DNA of 64,000 bases from Peterkaempfera bronchialis (GTDB taxonomy: Bacteria; Actinomycetota; Actinomycetes; Streptomycetales; Streptomycetaceae), in assembly GCF_003258605.2 (NCBI RefSeq), contig NZ_CP031264.1:1240001-1304000 (forward strand), read 5' to 3'. Of the stretch, positions 41,112 through 49,463 are shown piece after piece. The first letter of the stretch is position 1; the number at the start of each line of letters is the position of its first letter. Below the pieces are notes generated by a model. The model worked only from the letters and a program-made list of their open reading frames with translations, was not told where the DNA came from and ran no database searches. A program made the translations under genes and the position numbers.

Positions 41112-42266
41112 ATGCCTCCTGCCTTCGCCCATCCTGATGCCCCCGTGCGCCCCGGCCTCGGTCGGATCAGACGTGCCGCCGCCACCGCGGTCGCCGGGCT
41201 GACCGCCGTCGGTCTGCTCAGCGCCTGCGGCTACGGCTCCCAGAAGACCGAGGACGACTCCACCCCTGCCGCCGCGACCGCCGGCGCCTCCGGCAAGAAG
41301 CTCTCCGCCGACACCGTGCGGATCGGCTACTTCGCCAACCTCACCCATGGCACCGCCCTGGTGGGTCTGAAGGAGGGGTTCTTCGCCAAGGAGCTGGGCG
41401 GCACCCAGATCAAGACGCAGGTCTTCAACGCCGGGCCGTCCGAGATCGAGGCGCTGAACGCCGGCTCCATCGACATCGGCTGGATCGGCCCCTCCCCGTC
41501 CGTCAACGGCTACGCCAAGTCGAACGGGCAGAGCCTGCGGATCATCTCCGGCTCGGCGTCCGGCGGGGTCAAGCTGGTCGTCAACGGCGACAAGATCAAG
41601 AAGGTGGACGACCTCAAGGGGAAGAAGATCGCCACCCCGCAGCTGGGCAACACCCAGGATGTGGCGCTGCTCAACTACATCGCCCAGAAGGGCTGGAAGG
41701 TCGACGCGCAGACCGGCCGGGGCGATGTCTCGGTGATCCGGCTGGACAACAAGGAGACCCCGGCGGCCTTCCAGTCCGGCTCCATCGACGGCGCCTGGGT
41801 GCCGGAGCCGACCGCGTCCAAGCTGGTCGCCGAGGGCGGCAAGGTCCTCCTCGACGAGAAGGAGCTGTGGCCGGAGAAGAAGTTCGTGATCACCAATGTG
41901 ATCGTGTCCCAGGCGTTCCTCAAGGACCACCCGGACGTGGTGCAGGCCGTGCTGAAGGGCTCGGTCGCCACCAACGCCTGGATCGCGGCCAACTCCGACA
42001 AGGCCAAGGCCGATGCCAACGCCGAGCTGAACCGGCTCTCCGGCAAGCCCCTGCCGGACGATGTGCTCGACCCGGCGTGGGCGTCCATCGACTTCACCGA
42101 CGACCCGGTCGCCTCCTCCCTCCAGACCAGCGCCGACCACGCCGTCACGGCGGGCCTGCTGGACAAGGTGGACCTGAAGGGGATCTACGACCTGGCCCCG
42201 CTCAACCAGCTGCTCAAGGCGGACGGCAAGCCCGGCTACGAGGACGCCGGGCTCGGCGTCGGCTGA
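41112..42266 (+). CDS. ABC transporter substrate-binding lipoprotein, sulfonate/taurine type
   Basis: 384 residues. Twin-basic start and lipobox GLLSACGY (Cys near residue 38), then the SsuA/TauA-like domain: VRIGYFANLTHGTALVGLKEGFF near 68, AGSIDIGWIGPSPSVNGY near 118, and GAWVPEPTASKLV near 215. It would capture sulfonate or a related sulfur ester outside the cell. ATG 41112 has GAGGA upstream. Position in a sulfur operon agrees with the family. Sulfate itself uses a different protein fold. Confidence 0.9.
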   Translation: MPPAFAHPDAPVRPGLGRIRRAAATAVAGLTAVGLLSACGYGSQKTEDDSTPAAATAGASGKKLSADTVRIGYFANLTHGTALVGLKEGFFAKELGGTQIKTQVFNAGPSEIEALNAGSIDIGWIGPSPSVNGYAKSNGQSLRIISGSASGGVKLVVNGDKIKKVDDLKGKKIATPQLGNTQDVALLNYIAQKGWKVDAQTGRGDVSVIRLDNKETPAAFQSGSIDGAWVPEPTASKLVAEGGKVLLDEKELWPEKKFVITNVIVSQAFLKDHPDVVQAVLKGSVATNAWIAANSDKAKADANAELNRLSGKPLPDDVLDPAWASIDFTDDPVASSLQTSADHAVTAGLLDKVDLKGIYDLAPLNQLLKADGKPGYEDAGLGVG

Positions 42267-42401
42267 CCGGCTCCGCCTCCCCCGCTCCGGGGTCCGCCCC
42301 CGCCGCCCGTCGATGCCCGTCAAGGGCGGCGGGGGCGGCCCCCGGCACCCTCTCCCCTCTCCCCTCTCCACGCCCCGCCCCCCGTACCAGGAGGTGACCC
42401 G

Positions 42402-43208
42402 ATGGCCCCCACACTGACCAAGGAGCAGGACGGCATGGCCGCCGGCGCACCGGCCGACGGCGCGTCCGCGGTCCGGATCGAGCATGTGCACAAGTCCTTC
42501 GGCCGCGCCGGCAGCGAGACCCCGGTGCTGGACGACATCACCCTCTCCGTCGCGCCGGGCGAGTTCGTCTGCCTGCTGGGCGCCTCCGGCTGCGGCAAGT
42601 CCACCCTGCTCAACCTGGTCGCCGGGCTGGACCGGCCCACCGCCGGGACCATCGAGGTGCCCGGGGGCCGCCCGTCGCTGATGTTCCAGGAGCACGCGCT
42701 CTTCCCCTGGCTGACGGCCGGCCGCAACATCGAGCTGGCGCTGCGGCTGCGCGGCGTACCGCGCGCCGAGCGGCGCACGGAGGCGGAGCGGCTGCTGGAG
42801 CTGGTCCGCCTGGGCGGTTCCTACCGCAAGCGGGTGCATGAGCTCTCCGGCGGCATGCGGCAGCGGGTCGCCATGGCCCGCGCGCTGGCGCAGGACTCCT
42901 CGGTGCTGCTGATGGACGAGCCGTTCGCCGCGCTGGACGCCATCACCCGCGATGTGCTGCACGAGGAGCTGACCCGGATCTGGGCCGAGACCAGGCTCTC
43001 GGTGCTCTTCGTCACCCACAATGTGCGTGAGGCCGTGCGGCTCGCCCAGCGGGTGGTCCTGCTGACCTCCCGGCCTGGCCGGATCGCCCGCGAGTGGCGG
43101 ATCGACCTGCCGCAGCCGCGCCGGATCGAGTCCAGCGGCGTCGCCGAGCTCTCCGTCGAGATCACCGATGAACTGCGCAAGGAGATCCGCCGCCATGGCC
43201 AGCACTGA
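42402..43208 (+). CDS. ABC transporter ATPase, sulfonate/taurine type
   Basis: 268 residues. Walker A LLGASGCGKSTLLNLVAG near 65, Q-loop MFQEHALFPWL near 98, signature LSGGMRQRVAMARAL near 148, Walker B VLLMDEPFAALD near 168, and the switch His in VTHNVREA. SsuB/TauB group. AGGAGGTGA lies before ATG 42402, the strongest ribosome site of the operon. Its end overlaps the permease by 14 bases. Confidence 0.93.
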   Translation: MAPTLTKEQDGMAAGAPADGASAVRIEHVHKSFGRAGSETPVLDDITLSVAPGEFVCLLGASGCGKSTLLNLVAGLDRPTAGTIEVPGGRPSLMFQEHALFPWLTAGRNIELALRLRGVPRAERRTEAERLLELVRLGGSYRKRVHELSGGMRQRVAMARALAQDSSVLLMDEPFAALDAITRDVLHEELTRIWAETRLSVLFVTHNVREAVRLAQRVVLLTSRPGRIAREWRIDLPQPRRIESSGVAELSVEITDELRKEIRRHGQH

Positions 43209-44172
43209 GACCGCGCCCGCCGAGCCCCGGCCGCCCGAGGCCGGGGCGACCGAGGCCGGGGCGACCGAGACCGGGGCGACTGCGGCCGGAGCTACTGCGG
43301 CCGGGGCGACCGCAGGCGACCTGGCGGGCGTCGAGGCCGGGCTGGACGCGCTGGACGCCGTACAGATCCGCCGCACCCCGCTCTCCCAGGTGCTGCGGGA
43401 GAAGGTGCTGCCCCCAGTGCTGGCCGTGGTGCTGGTGCTGGCGCTCTGGCAGGGCGTGTACGCCGCCGAGGTCTTCCCCGAGTACAAGTTCCCCGGCCCG
43501 GGCTCGGTCTGGGACAGCTTCCTGGACCTCTGGCGCCGGGGCCAGGTCTTCGAGGTGCTGTGGACCAGCGTCTCGCGCGGCCTCTTCGGCTTCCTGATAT
43601 CGCTGGCCATCGGCACGCCCATCGGCCTGATCGTCGCCCGGGTGAGGCCGGTCCGGGCCGCCCTCGGCCCGATCCTGTCCGGCCTCCAGTCGCTGCCCTC
43701 GGTGGCCTGGGTGCCCGCCGCGATCATCTGGCTGGGCCTCAACGGCAGTGCCATGTACGCGGTGATCCTGCTCGGCGCCGTGCCCTCCATCGCCAATGGG
43801 CTGATCTCCGGCATCGACCAGGTGCCGCCGCTCTATCTGCGGGCCGGGCGCACCCTGGGGGCGACGGGGCCACGGGGTGCCTGGCACATCCTGCTCCCGG
43901 CCGCCCTGCCCGGCTATCTGGCCGGCCTCAAGCAGGGCTGGGCCTTCTCCTGGCGGTCGCTGATGGCCGCCGAGATCATCGCCAGCTCTCCCGATCTCGG
44001 CCTCGGGCTCGGGCAGTTGCTGGAGAACGGCCGGGTCGCCTTCGACATGGCCCGGGTGGAGCTGGCCATTCTGCTGATCCTGATCGTCGGCATCGCCATC
44101 GACCTGCTGATCTTCTCCCCGCTGGAGCGCCGGGTGCTACGCAGCCGGGGCCTTCTCGCCGCCGCCCGCTGA
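43195..44172 (+). CDS. ABC transporter permease, sulfonate/taurine type
   Basis: 325 residues. Residues ~12-40 are five tandem Gly-Ala-Thr-x-x units from a 15-base repeat, an unusual cytoplasmic start. Six membrane helices follow; the coupling motif EAA...G is seen as YLRAGRTLGATGPRGAWHILLPAALP near 225. AAGGAG lies seven bases before ATG 43195. Completes the binding protein/ATPase/permease set. Confidence 0.92.
   Translation: MASTETAPAEPRPPEAGATEAGATETGATAAGATAAGATAGDLAGVEAGLDALDAVQIRRTPLSQVLREKVLPPVLAVVLVLALWQGVYAAEVFPEYKFPGPGSVWDSFLDLWRRGQVFEVLWTSVSRGLFGFLISLAIGTPIGLIVARVRPVRAALGPILSGLQSLPSVAWVPAAIIWLGLNGSAMYAVILLGAVPSIANGLISGIDQVPPLYLRAGRTLGATGPRGAWHILLPAALPGYLAGLKQGWAFSWRSLMAAEIIASSPDLGLGLGQLLENGRVAFDMARVELAILLILIVGIAIDLLIFSPLERRVLRSRGLLAAAR
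43237..43311 (+). repeat. 15-base tandem repeat (x5) in the permease start
   Basis: Five units close to GAGGCCGGGGCGACC encode the Gly-Ala-Thr units at the permease N-terminus. The first two are identical. Multiple of three, so length can vary in frame. Confidence 0.85.
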
Positions 44173-44183
44173 CGGAGTCCCGT

Positions 44184-44999
44184 ATGACCATCGGCGATCC
44201 CACCGCTCCCGGCCCGTACCGCGCGTACCGGCCGGTGCGGAGCCTCGCCCCGGGCCGCCGCCCGGCACCGGTGCTGCTGCTGATCGCGCACGGCAGCCGC
44301 GACCCCCGGCATGCGGCGACCGTGGAAGCGCTGGTCGGGCAGGTGCGCGGGGTGCGGCCGGGCACGCCGGTCGCCACCGCGTACCTGGACCACTGCGCAC
44401 CGAGGATCCCGCAGGTGGTGCAGCGGCTCGCCGACTCCGGGACGGCTGCGGTGGCGGTACCGCTGCTGCTGGGCAGCGCCTACCACGCCCGCACCGACAT
44501 CCCCGGTGCGCTGCGCGGTACGGGGCTTCCGGTGGCGGCCGTGCTCGGGCCCTCCCCGCTGCTGCTCGCCGCGCTGGACCGGCGGCTCGCCGAGGCCGGC
44601 CTCGATCTGCGCTCCCCCGCCGTACGCGCCCGCACCGGCGTTGTGCTGGCCTCGGCCGGCTCCTCCGACCCGGCCGCCAACGCCGCCACCCGCGAGGTCG
44701 CCGCCGAGTGGCAGCGCACCCGGGGCTGGGCTGCGGTGGAGGTGGCCCATGCCTCGGCGGTCCCGCCGCATGTGCCGGAGGCCGTGGCCGCGCTGCGCGG
44801 CGCGGGCGCCGAGCGGATCGCCGTCGCCCCGTATCTGATCGCCCCCGGGCTGCTGCCGGACCGCATCGCCTCGGCCGCCGCTGCCGCCGGGGCCGACCTG
44901 GCCGCCCCCGTACTCGGCGCCGCCCCGGAACTCGCCCGGCTGCTGCTGGCCCGCTACGACGCCGCCCGCACCGCCGCCACCACCGCCCTCACCGCCTGA
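44184..44999 (+). CDS. Sirohydrochlorin chelatase (CbiX/SirB type)
   Basis: 271 residues, two CbiX repeats. VLLLIAHGSRDPRHAATVEAL near 32 and VPLLLGSAYHARTDIP near 92 carry the two metal-site His; the second half has VVLASAGSSDPAANAATREV and a weaker site. Inserts ferrous iron (or cobalt) into sirohydrochlorin. The place at the end of the operon suits siroheme supply for the sulfite reductase. GGAGT before ATG 44184. Starts 12 bases after the permease. Confidence 0.9.
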   Translation: MTIGDPTAPGPYRAYRPVRSLAPGRRPAPVLLLIAHGSRDPRHAATVEALVGQVRGVRPGTPVATAYLDHCAPRIPQVVQRLADSGTAAVAVPLLLGSAYHARTDIPGALRGTGLPVAAVLGPSPLLLAALDRRLAEAGLDLRSPAVRARTGVVLASAGSSDPAANAATREVAAEWQRTRGWAAVEVAHASAVPPHVPEAVAALRGAGAERIAVAPYLIAPGLLPDRIASAAAAAGADLAAPVLGAAPELARLLLARYDAARTAATTALTA

Positions 45000-45329
45000 C
45001 ACCCACCCCGGCCGCGCCACTTCGCCCACCGCCCCGCACCCGGCCTCGGCCCGGACCGGGTCTCATACGGCAGGCCCGCGCACCTCCCCCGGAACGCCAA
45101 GCCCTCCGCCGCGCCGCGCGCCCAGCCACCCCGACCGCCCCAGCCCGGCCCGGGTCTCCCCCACCAGGCCGCCGCGCCCCCGTCCGCCCCGCCCCAACCG
45201 CGCCACCCCGCCCGCCGCCGGAGCCGACCCGCCCGCCTCAGCACGACCCGCCCCGCCCCAGCCCGGCCCGGGTCTCCCCCACCAAGCCGCCATCCCCGCC
45301 CGCGCAGCCCCCCAATTCCTGACGCCCCG
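45000..45329. other. Gene-free, C-rich spacer with direct repeats
   Basis: 330 bases between the convergent chelatase and TetR genes. The plus strand is C-dominated and G-poor in places. It holds a 37-bp near-perfect direct repeat and a looser third copy near 45041-45070. I see no gene and no convincing single terminator hairpin. Confidence 0.6.
45137..45291. repeat. 37-bp direct repeat, one mismatch
   Basis: Copies at 45137-45173 and 45255-45291 (start GCCCCAGCCCGGCCCGGG) differ at one base. Each contains CCCGGCCCGGG, able to fold on itself. Origin by local duplication. Confidence 0.85.
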
Positions 45330-45899
45330 TCAATCCGCAGCTCTGCCGGGCGCGGCAAGCCCGCCCAGGAAGACCTCCAGCCAGCGGGCGCGGACCTCGG
45401 CGGGCCGGTCGGTGGGGGCGGTGGCGAGCAGCAGCGCGAAGTCGTCGGTGGTCACATCGGGGCGCAGCCCCCCCTCGGCCTTGGCCACGTCGATGATCCG
45501 TGCGGCAGCGGCGAAGGCGCGCTCCTCCAGGTCGCCGTAGTCGGTGGCGCCCATCGCGTAGGCCGCCGCCTTGACCGCGCGGTCCCGGGCCATGCCGTCG
45601 ACGATGCGGGCGGCCAGGCCGCGCAGCTCGGCCATGGCCCGGCCGCTGTCGGCCACCCGCGCGGCGGTGGCCTCGACATCCTCGATCATCAGCTCGCCAT
45701 GGACCCGTACCACCGCGCCCACCAGGTCGGCCTTGGTGGGGAAGTGCCGGTAGAGGGTGCCCACCGCCACTCCGGCTGCCGCTGCGATGGCCTCCATGGC
45801 CACGTCGGGGCCGTGTGCGGTGACCTGCTCCCGGGCGGCGGTCATGATCTTCTGCCGGTTGCGGACGGCGTCGGCGCGCAGTTGGCGGGGCTGGGGCAT
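45330..45899 (-). CDS. TetR-family transcriptional regulator
   Basis: 189 residues. Helix-turn-helix: [46 protein letters not shown] (residues ~14-60), textbook TetR. The C-terminal domain is of the SbtR/TetR_C group. ATG 45899 has GAAGGA eight bases upstream. Divergent from the SDR at 45991, its likely target, together with the metallo-hydrolase. Confidence 0.92.
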   Translation of the reverse strand: MPQPRQLRADAVRNRQKIMTAAREQVTAHGPDVAMEAIAAAAGVAVGTLYRHFPTKADLVGAVVRVHGELMIEDVEATAARVADSGRAMAELRGLAARIVDGMARDRAVKAAAYAMGATDYGDLEERAFAAAARIIDVAKAEGGLRPDVTTDDFALLLATAPTDRPAEVRARWLEVFLGGLAAPGRAAD

Positions 45900-45929
45900 A
45901 GCGGGGTCCTTCGCTCGGTTGCAACAAGG

Positions 45930-45943
45930 TGAATACTAGTTCA
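45930..45943. promoter_or_regulatory. Candidate TetR operator in the divergent promoter
   Basis: TGAATACTAGTTCA has TGAA/TTCA arms around an ACTAGT centre and lies between the TetR and SDR starts. Weak, but position is right. Confidence 0.35.
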
Positions 45944-45990
45944 TGATGAAAGTGAGCACAGGTTCATCTTCCAGTCCGCGAGGAGCGGCC

Positions 45991-46935
45991 ATGCCCGACG
46001 ACATCCCCATCCCCGACCAGCACGGCAGGCTCGCCGTGGTCACCGGGGCCAACAGCGGCATCGGCTTCGAGACCGCCCGCCGCCTGGCGCAGGCCGGTGC
46101 CGAGGTGGTGCTGGCCGTACGCGACCCGGCCAAGGGCGCCGAGGCCGTCGAGCGCATCCACGCGGCGCACCCGGCGGCCCGGGTCTCCGCCGCGCAGCTG
46201 GACCTCTCCGACCTCGCCTCGGTCGCCTCCTTCGCCCGTACCCAGCTCGACCGGGACCGGCCGCTCGACCTGCTGGTCAACAACGCCGGGATCATGGCCG
46301 TACCCAGCCGCCGCACCACCGCCGACGGCTTCGAGCTGCAGTTCGGCACCAACCACCTCGGCCACTTCGCGCTGACCGGCCGACTGCTGCCGCTGCTGCG
46401 CCGGGGCAGCGCACCCCGGGTGGTGACGGTCAGCAGCGGCGCCCATCTGTTCGGCACGCTCGACTTCGACGACCTCCAGGGCGAGCGCCGATATGGCGCC
46501 TGGCGTGCCTACGGCGCCTCCAAACTGGCCAACCTGATCTTCACCAGGGAGCTCCAGCGCCGCAGCACCCGCCACGGCTGGGGCATCCTCAGCACCGCTG
46601 CCCACCCCGGTTCCACCGTCACCAACCTCCAGACCACCGGCCCCAACCTGGGCACCGCCCGCCGGGGCCGGGGCCTGACCGGACTGGTCATGGCGCTGCC
46701 CGGCATGTCCCAGCAGCCCGAGCAGGGAGCACTCCCCTCCCTCTACGCCGCCACCAGTCCCGACGCCACCGGGGGCGGCTACTACGGCCCGGGCGGCCTC
46801 TTCGGCCTCACCGGGCTGCCCGCCCCGGCCCGGAGCCGCCGCAGCGCCTCCGACGAAGCGCTCGCCACCCGGCTGTGGGAGGTCTCCGAGCAGCTCACCC
46901 GCGTCCACTACGGGCAGTCGGTCCCCGCGTCCTGA
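45991..46935 (+). CDS. Short-chain dehydrogenase/reductase, retinol-dehydrogenase-like
   Basis: 314 residues. Rossmann motif [17 protein letters not shown] near 15, [12 protein letters not shown] near 93, catalytic Ser in VSSGAHLFG and [11 protein letters not shown] (Tyr-x3-Lys) near 175. This subgroup reduces varied aldehydes/ketones with NADPH. GAGGAG before ATG 45991; the frame extends back to 45943 without a ribosome site. Divergent from TetR; the metallo-hydrolase follows 47 bases later. Confidence 0.9.
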   Translation: MPDDIPIPDQHGRLAVVTGANSGIGFETARRLAQAGAEVVLAVRDPAKGAEAVERIHAAHPAARVSAAQLDLSDLASVASFARTQLDRDRPLDLLVNNAGIMAVPSRRTTADGFELQFGTNHLGHFALTGRLLPLLRRGSAPRVVTVSSGAHLFGTLDFDDLQGERRYGAWRAYGASKLANLIFTRELQRRSTRHGWGILSTAAHPGSTVTNLQTTGPNLGTARRGRGLTGLVMALPGMSQQPEQGALPSLYAATSPDATGGGYYGPGGLFGLTGLPAPARSRRSASDEALATRLWEVSEQLTRVHYGQSVPAS

Positions 46936-46982
46936 CCGGCCCCCTGCCCCAACCACCCCGCCCCACCCCGAAAGGCCCCTCC

Positions 46983-48140
46983 GTGCCCCGCACCGCACCC
47001 CTGTCCCGCCTCGGCCGGCTGCTGCGACCCGCCGCGTTCGGCGGCATCCCCACCGGCGAGCGGCTGGAGCGCATCCGTACCTCGCCCCACTACGCGGACG
47101 GCACCTTCCGCAACCCCGTGGCCGCGCAGACCATGGCACGCGGCAACACGCTCTCCTATCTGCGGACCGCCCTGCGGCGGGCCGACCGGATCCGCCGCGC
47201 GCCCGCCGCCCCGATCCCGGTGCACCGGCCGGAGCAGGCCGGACCGCCCGCCTCCGGGCTGCGGCTCACCTGGCTGGGCCACTCCACCGTGCTCGCCGAG
47301 ATCGACGGCGCCCGGGTGCTCTTCGACCCGGTGTGGGGCGAGCGCTGCTCCCCGCTGCCGTTCGCGGGCCCGCGAAGGCTGCACCCCGCGCCACTGCCGC
47401 TCGCCGACCTGGGGCCGCTGGACGCGGTGGTGATCTCCCATGACCACTACGACCACCTGGACATGGGCACCGTCCGCGCACTGATCGGCAGTGGCGCGCT
47501 CTTCGCCGTACCGCTGGGGGTGGGGGCGCACCTGGAGCGCTGGGGCGTACCGGCCGACCGGATCGCCGAGCTGGACTGGCACCAGTCCACCCGGGTCGCC
47601 GGGCTGACGCTGACCGCCACCCCGGCGCGGCACTTCTGCGGGCGGACGGCGCTGCGCGGGCGCACCCTGTGGGCGTCCTGGGTGGTGGCCGGTGCCCGGC
47701 ACCGGGTCTTCCACAGCGGCGACACCGGTTACTTCCCCGGGTTCGCCGAGATCGGGGCGGCCCATGGGCCGTTCGACGCGACGATGATGCAGATCGGCGC
47801 CTACAGCGAGTTCTGGCCGGACATCCATATGACTCCGGAGGAAGGGATGCGCGCCCACGCCGACCTCTCCGGCGGCGTGCCGAGCGGGGTGCTGCTGCCG
47901 ATCCACTGGGGCACCTTCAACCTGGCCCCGCACCCGTGGGAGGAGCCCGCCGAGCGCACCCTGGCCGCTGCGGCGGCGGCCGGCGCCGAGGTCGCGGTGC
48001 CGCCGCCGGGCCTGCCCTTCGAACCGGCCGGCGAGCTGCCCGTGCACCCCTGGTGGCGTGGTGTCGCGGCCCCGTCCGGGGTCGCCCCGGCGGCTCCGCT
48101 CCCGGCGGAGGACCGGCCGGTTCCGGTGGGTCAGCGGTAG
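46983..48140 (+). CDS. MBL-fold metallo-hydrolase, NAPE-PLD-like
   Basis: 385 residues. Metal motif ISHDHYDHLDMGT (HxHxDH) near 150, WLGHSTVLAEIDG near 92, FHSGDTGYFPGF near 245 and LPIHWGTFNLAPHPW near 305 complete the two-metal site. Related to NAPE-type phospholipase D and UlaG-like hydrolases; substrate unknown. GTG 46983 has AAAGG eight bases upstream. Probably co-transcribed with the SDR under the same TetR. Ends before a strong hairpin. Confidence 0.88.
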   Translation: MPRTAPLSRLGRLLRPAAFGGIPTGERLERIRTSPHYADGTFRNPVAAQTMARGNTLSYLRTALRRADRIRRAPAAPIPVHRPEQAGPPASGLRLTWLGHSTVLAEIDGARVLFDPVWGERCSPLPFAGPRRLHPAPLPLADLGPLDAVVISHDHYDHLDMGTVRALIGSGALFAVPLGVGAHLERWGVPADRIAELDWHQSTRVAGLTLTATPARHFCGRTALRGRTLWASWVVAGARHRVFHSGDTGYFPGFAEIGAAHGPFDATMMQIGAYSEFWPDIHMTPEEGMRAHADLSGGVPSGVLLPIHWGTFNLAPHPWEEPAERTLAAAAAAGAEVAVPPPGLPFEPAGELPVHPWWRGVAAPSGVAPAAPLPAEDRPVPVGQR

Positions 48141-48150
48141 TAGCAGACGA

Positions 48151-48186
48151 CGTGAGGGCCCGCGCCGAACGGCGCGGGCCCTCACG
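48151..48186. terminator. Bidirectional hairpin terminator, 16-bp perfect stem
   Basis: CGTGAGGGCCCGCGCC pairs with 48171-48186 across GAAC. Lies between the metallo-hydrolase and the convergent cspA gene. Confidence 0.92.
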
Positions 48187-48211
48187 GACAGCGGCACAGG
48201 GCCGCCGGGCG

Positions 48212-48415
48212 TCAGATGACGCGGATGTTCTCGGCCTGCGGGCCCTTCTGGCCCTGGGTGACGTCGAACTCGACCTTCTGGCCCTCGAACAGCTCACGGA
48301 AGCCCTGAGCCTGGATGTTCGAGTAGTGGGCGAAGACGTCGGCGCCGCCGCCGTCCTGCTCGATGAAGCCGAAGCCCTTCTCGCCGTTGAACCACTTCAC
48401 GGTACCGGTAGCCAT
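48212..48415 (-). CDS. cspA: Cold-shock protein, CspA family
   Basis: 67 residues, exact family length. [20 protein letters not shown] (RNP1 KGFGFI) and DVFAHYSNI (RNP2), a single OB fold binding single-stranded RNA/DNA as an RNA chaperone. AAGGAG sits five bases before ATG 48415. The mRNA leader is long and holds a terminator-like hairpin (48508-48538), suggesting control after transcription starts. Confidence 0.97.
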   Translation of the reverse strand: MATGTVKWFNGEKGFGFIEQDGGGADVFAHYSNIQAQGFRELFEGQKVEFDVTQGQKGPQAENIRVI

Positions 48416-48495
48416 AACTGTCTCCTTCTGGGGCAGTGCCAGGACCCGCACCTCGCGGGCCCCGCGTAGCCGCGATCCCCATCCGGAGAAACCCG

Positions 48496-48538
48496 GACAA
48501 ACAAAAGTGCGCCTGTTGGTTGGACCAGCAGGCGCACA
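48496..48538 (-). promoter_or_regulatory. Terminator-like hairpin in the cspA leader
   Basis: On the minus strand GTGCGCCTG...CAGGCGCAC forms a 9-bp stem extended by TGG/CCA past one mismatch, with a 5-base loop, then TTTTGTTTGT. This is the form of an intrinsic terminator, 80 bases before the cspA start. It is rare to see a U-run in this GC-rich genome. Confidence 0.7.
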
Positions 48539-48647
48539 CAAACGTTCATGGGAACCAAAACTGCAACTGCATCGACTCTAACACGACCCGCCCGCGCTCC
48601 GCCCGGCCCATCTGGCAGGACCCCGAAGCGGGGGCCAGGCTGGAGGT

Positions 48648-49352
48648 ATGAGCATCCACACAGGGCCGGTCTCCCTGGTGACCGGCGGATCGAAGGGCAT
48701 CGGCGCGGCGACCGTCCGCCGCCTGCTGGCCGACGGGCACCGGGTGGCCGCCACCGGCCGCGACCCGGAGAGCCTCGCCCGGCTGGCGGCCGAGGCGGAG
48801 GCCGACGGGCGGCTGCTGACCCTGCCGGGCGACGCCGGCGAGTACGGGGATGTCGCGGAGGCGGTGCGGGCCACCGTGGAGGCGTTCGGGCGGCTCGACC
48901 ATGTGGTGGCCAACGCCGGGTTCTCCACCTATGACAGCCTCGCCGACGGTGATCCCGAGGGGTGGCGCACCATGCTGCTGACCAATGTGCTGGGGCCCGC
49001 CCTGCTGGTGCGGGCGGCGCTGCCGGCGCTGCGGGAGAGCCGGGGGCGGATCGTGCTGGTCGGCAGCGTCGCCGGGTTCAAGAACACCCCGGGCAATATG
49101 TACTCGGTCACCAAGTGGGCGGTCACCGCGCTCGCCGAGAACACCCGCATGCTGGTCACCTCCGAGGGCATCGGGGTGACCCTGGTCGCCCCCGGCCGGG
49201 TGGACACGCCCTTCTGGGAGGGCCGGGAGCGCCCTCCGGGCCCGGTGCTCCCCGCCGAGAGCGTCGCCGACTGCATCGGCTGGGTCCTGGCCCGACCGGC
49301 CGGGACGGATGTCAACCAGGTCGTCGTCCGACCGGTCGGCCAGGCCGCCTGA
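48648..49352 (+). CDS. Short-chain dehydrogenase/reductase
   Basis: 234 residues. Classical SDR: VTGGSKGIGAATVRRLL near 10, VVANAGFSTYDSL near 86, VGSVAGFKNTPGNMYSVTKWAV with Ser and Tyr-x3-Lys near 135-155. The cofactor loop ATGRDPESL suggests NADP(H). Substrate unknown. GGAGGT ends about one base from ATG 48648, very tight spacing. Its stop begins a tandem repeat and is followed by a hairpin. Confidence 0.9.
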   Translation: MSIHTGPVSLVTGGSKGIGAATVRRLLADGHRVAATGRDPESLARLAAEAEADGRLLTLPGDAGEYGDVAEAVRATVEAFGRLDHVVANAGFSTYDSLADGDPEGWRTMLLTNVLGPALLVRAALPALRESRGRIVLVGSVAGFKNTPGNMYSVTKWAVTALAENTRMLVTSEGIGVTLVAPGRVDTPFWEGRERPPGPVLPAESVADCIGWVLARPAGTDVNQVVVRPVGQAA

Positions 49353-49404
49353 ACACGGGCCGCCTGAGCACGGGCCGCCTGACCACTGGCCCCCTGAGCA
49401 GCGG
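49344..49404 (+). repeat. 15-base tandem repeat (x4) over the SDR stop codon
   Basis: Units near GCCGCCTGAACACGG; the first holds the SDR stop TGA at 49350, and TGA recurs in the same frame at 49365, 49380 and 49395. The last unit is diverged. Confidence 0.85.
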
Positions 49405-49414
49405 AGCGGGGCGC

Positions 49415-49440
49415 GCCCGGACCGGGGAACCGGTCCGGGC
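49415..49440. terminator. Hairpin terminator, 11-bp perfect stem
   Basis: GCCCGGACCGG pairs with CCGGTCCGGGC across GGAA, between the SDR and the convergent MMPL gene. Confidence 0.85.
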
Positions 49441-49463
49441 ACGCCCCGTCGGGGTGGTGCGGG

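Noticed and set aside
39531-43814. 1427-codon minus-strand open frame opposite cysN and the ABC genes
   Set aside because: A GC-rich shadow of coding genes with repetitive Gly/Ala/Arg/His content and no known domain.
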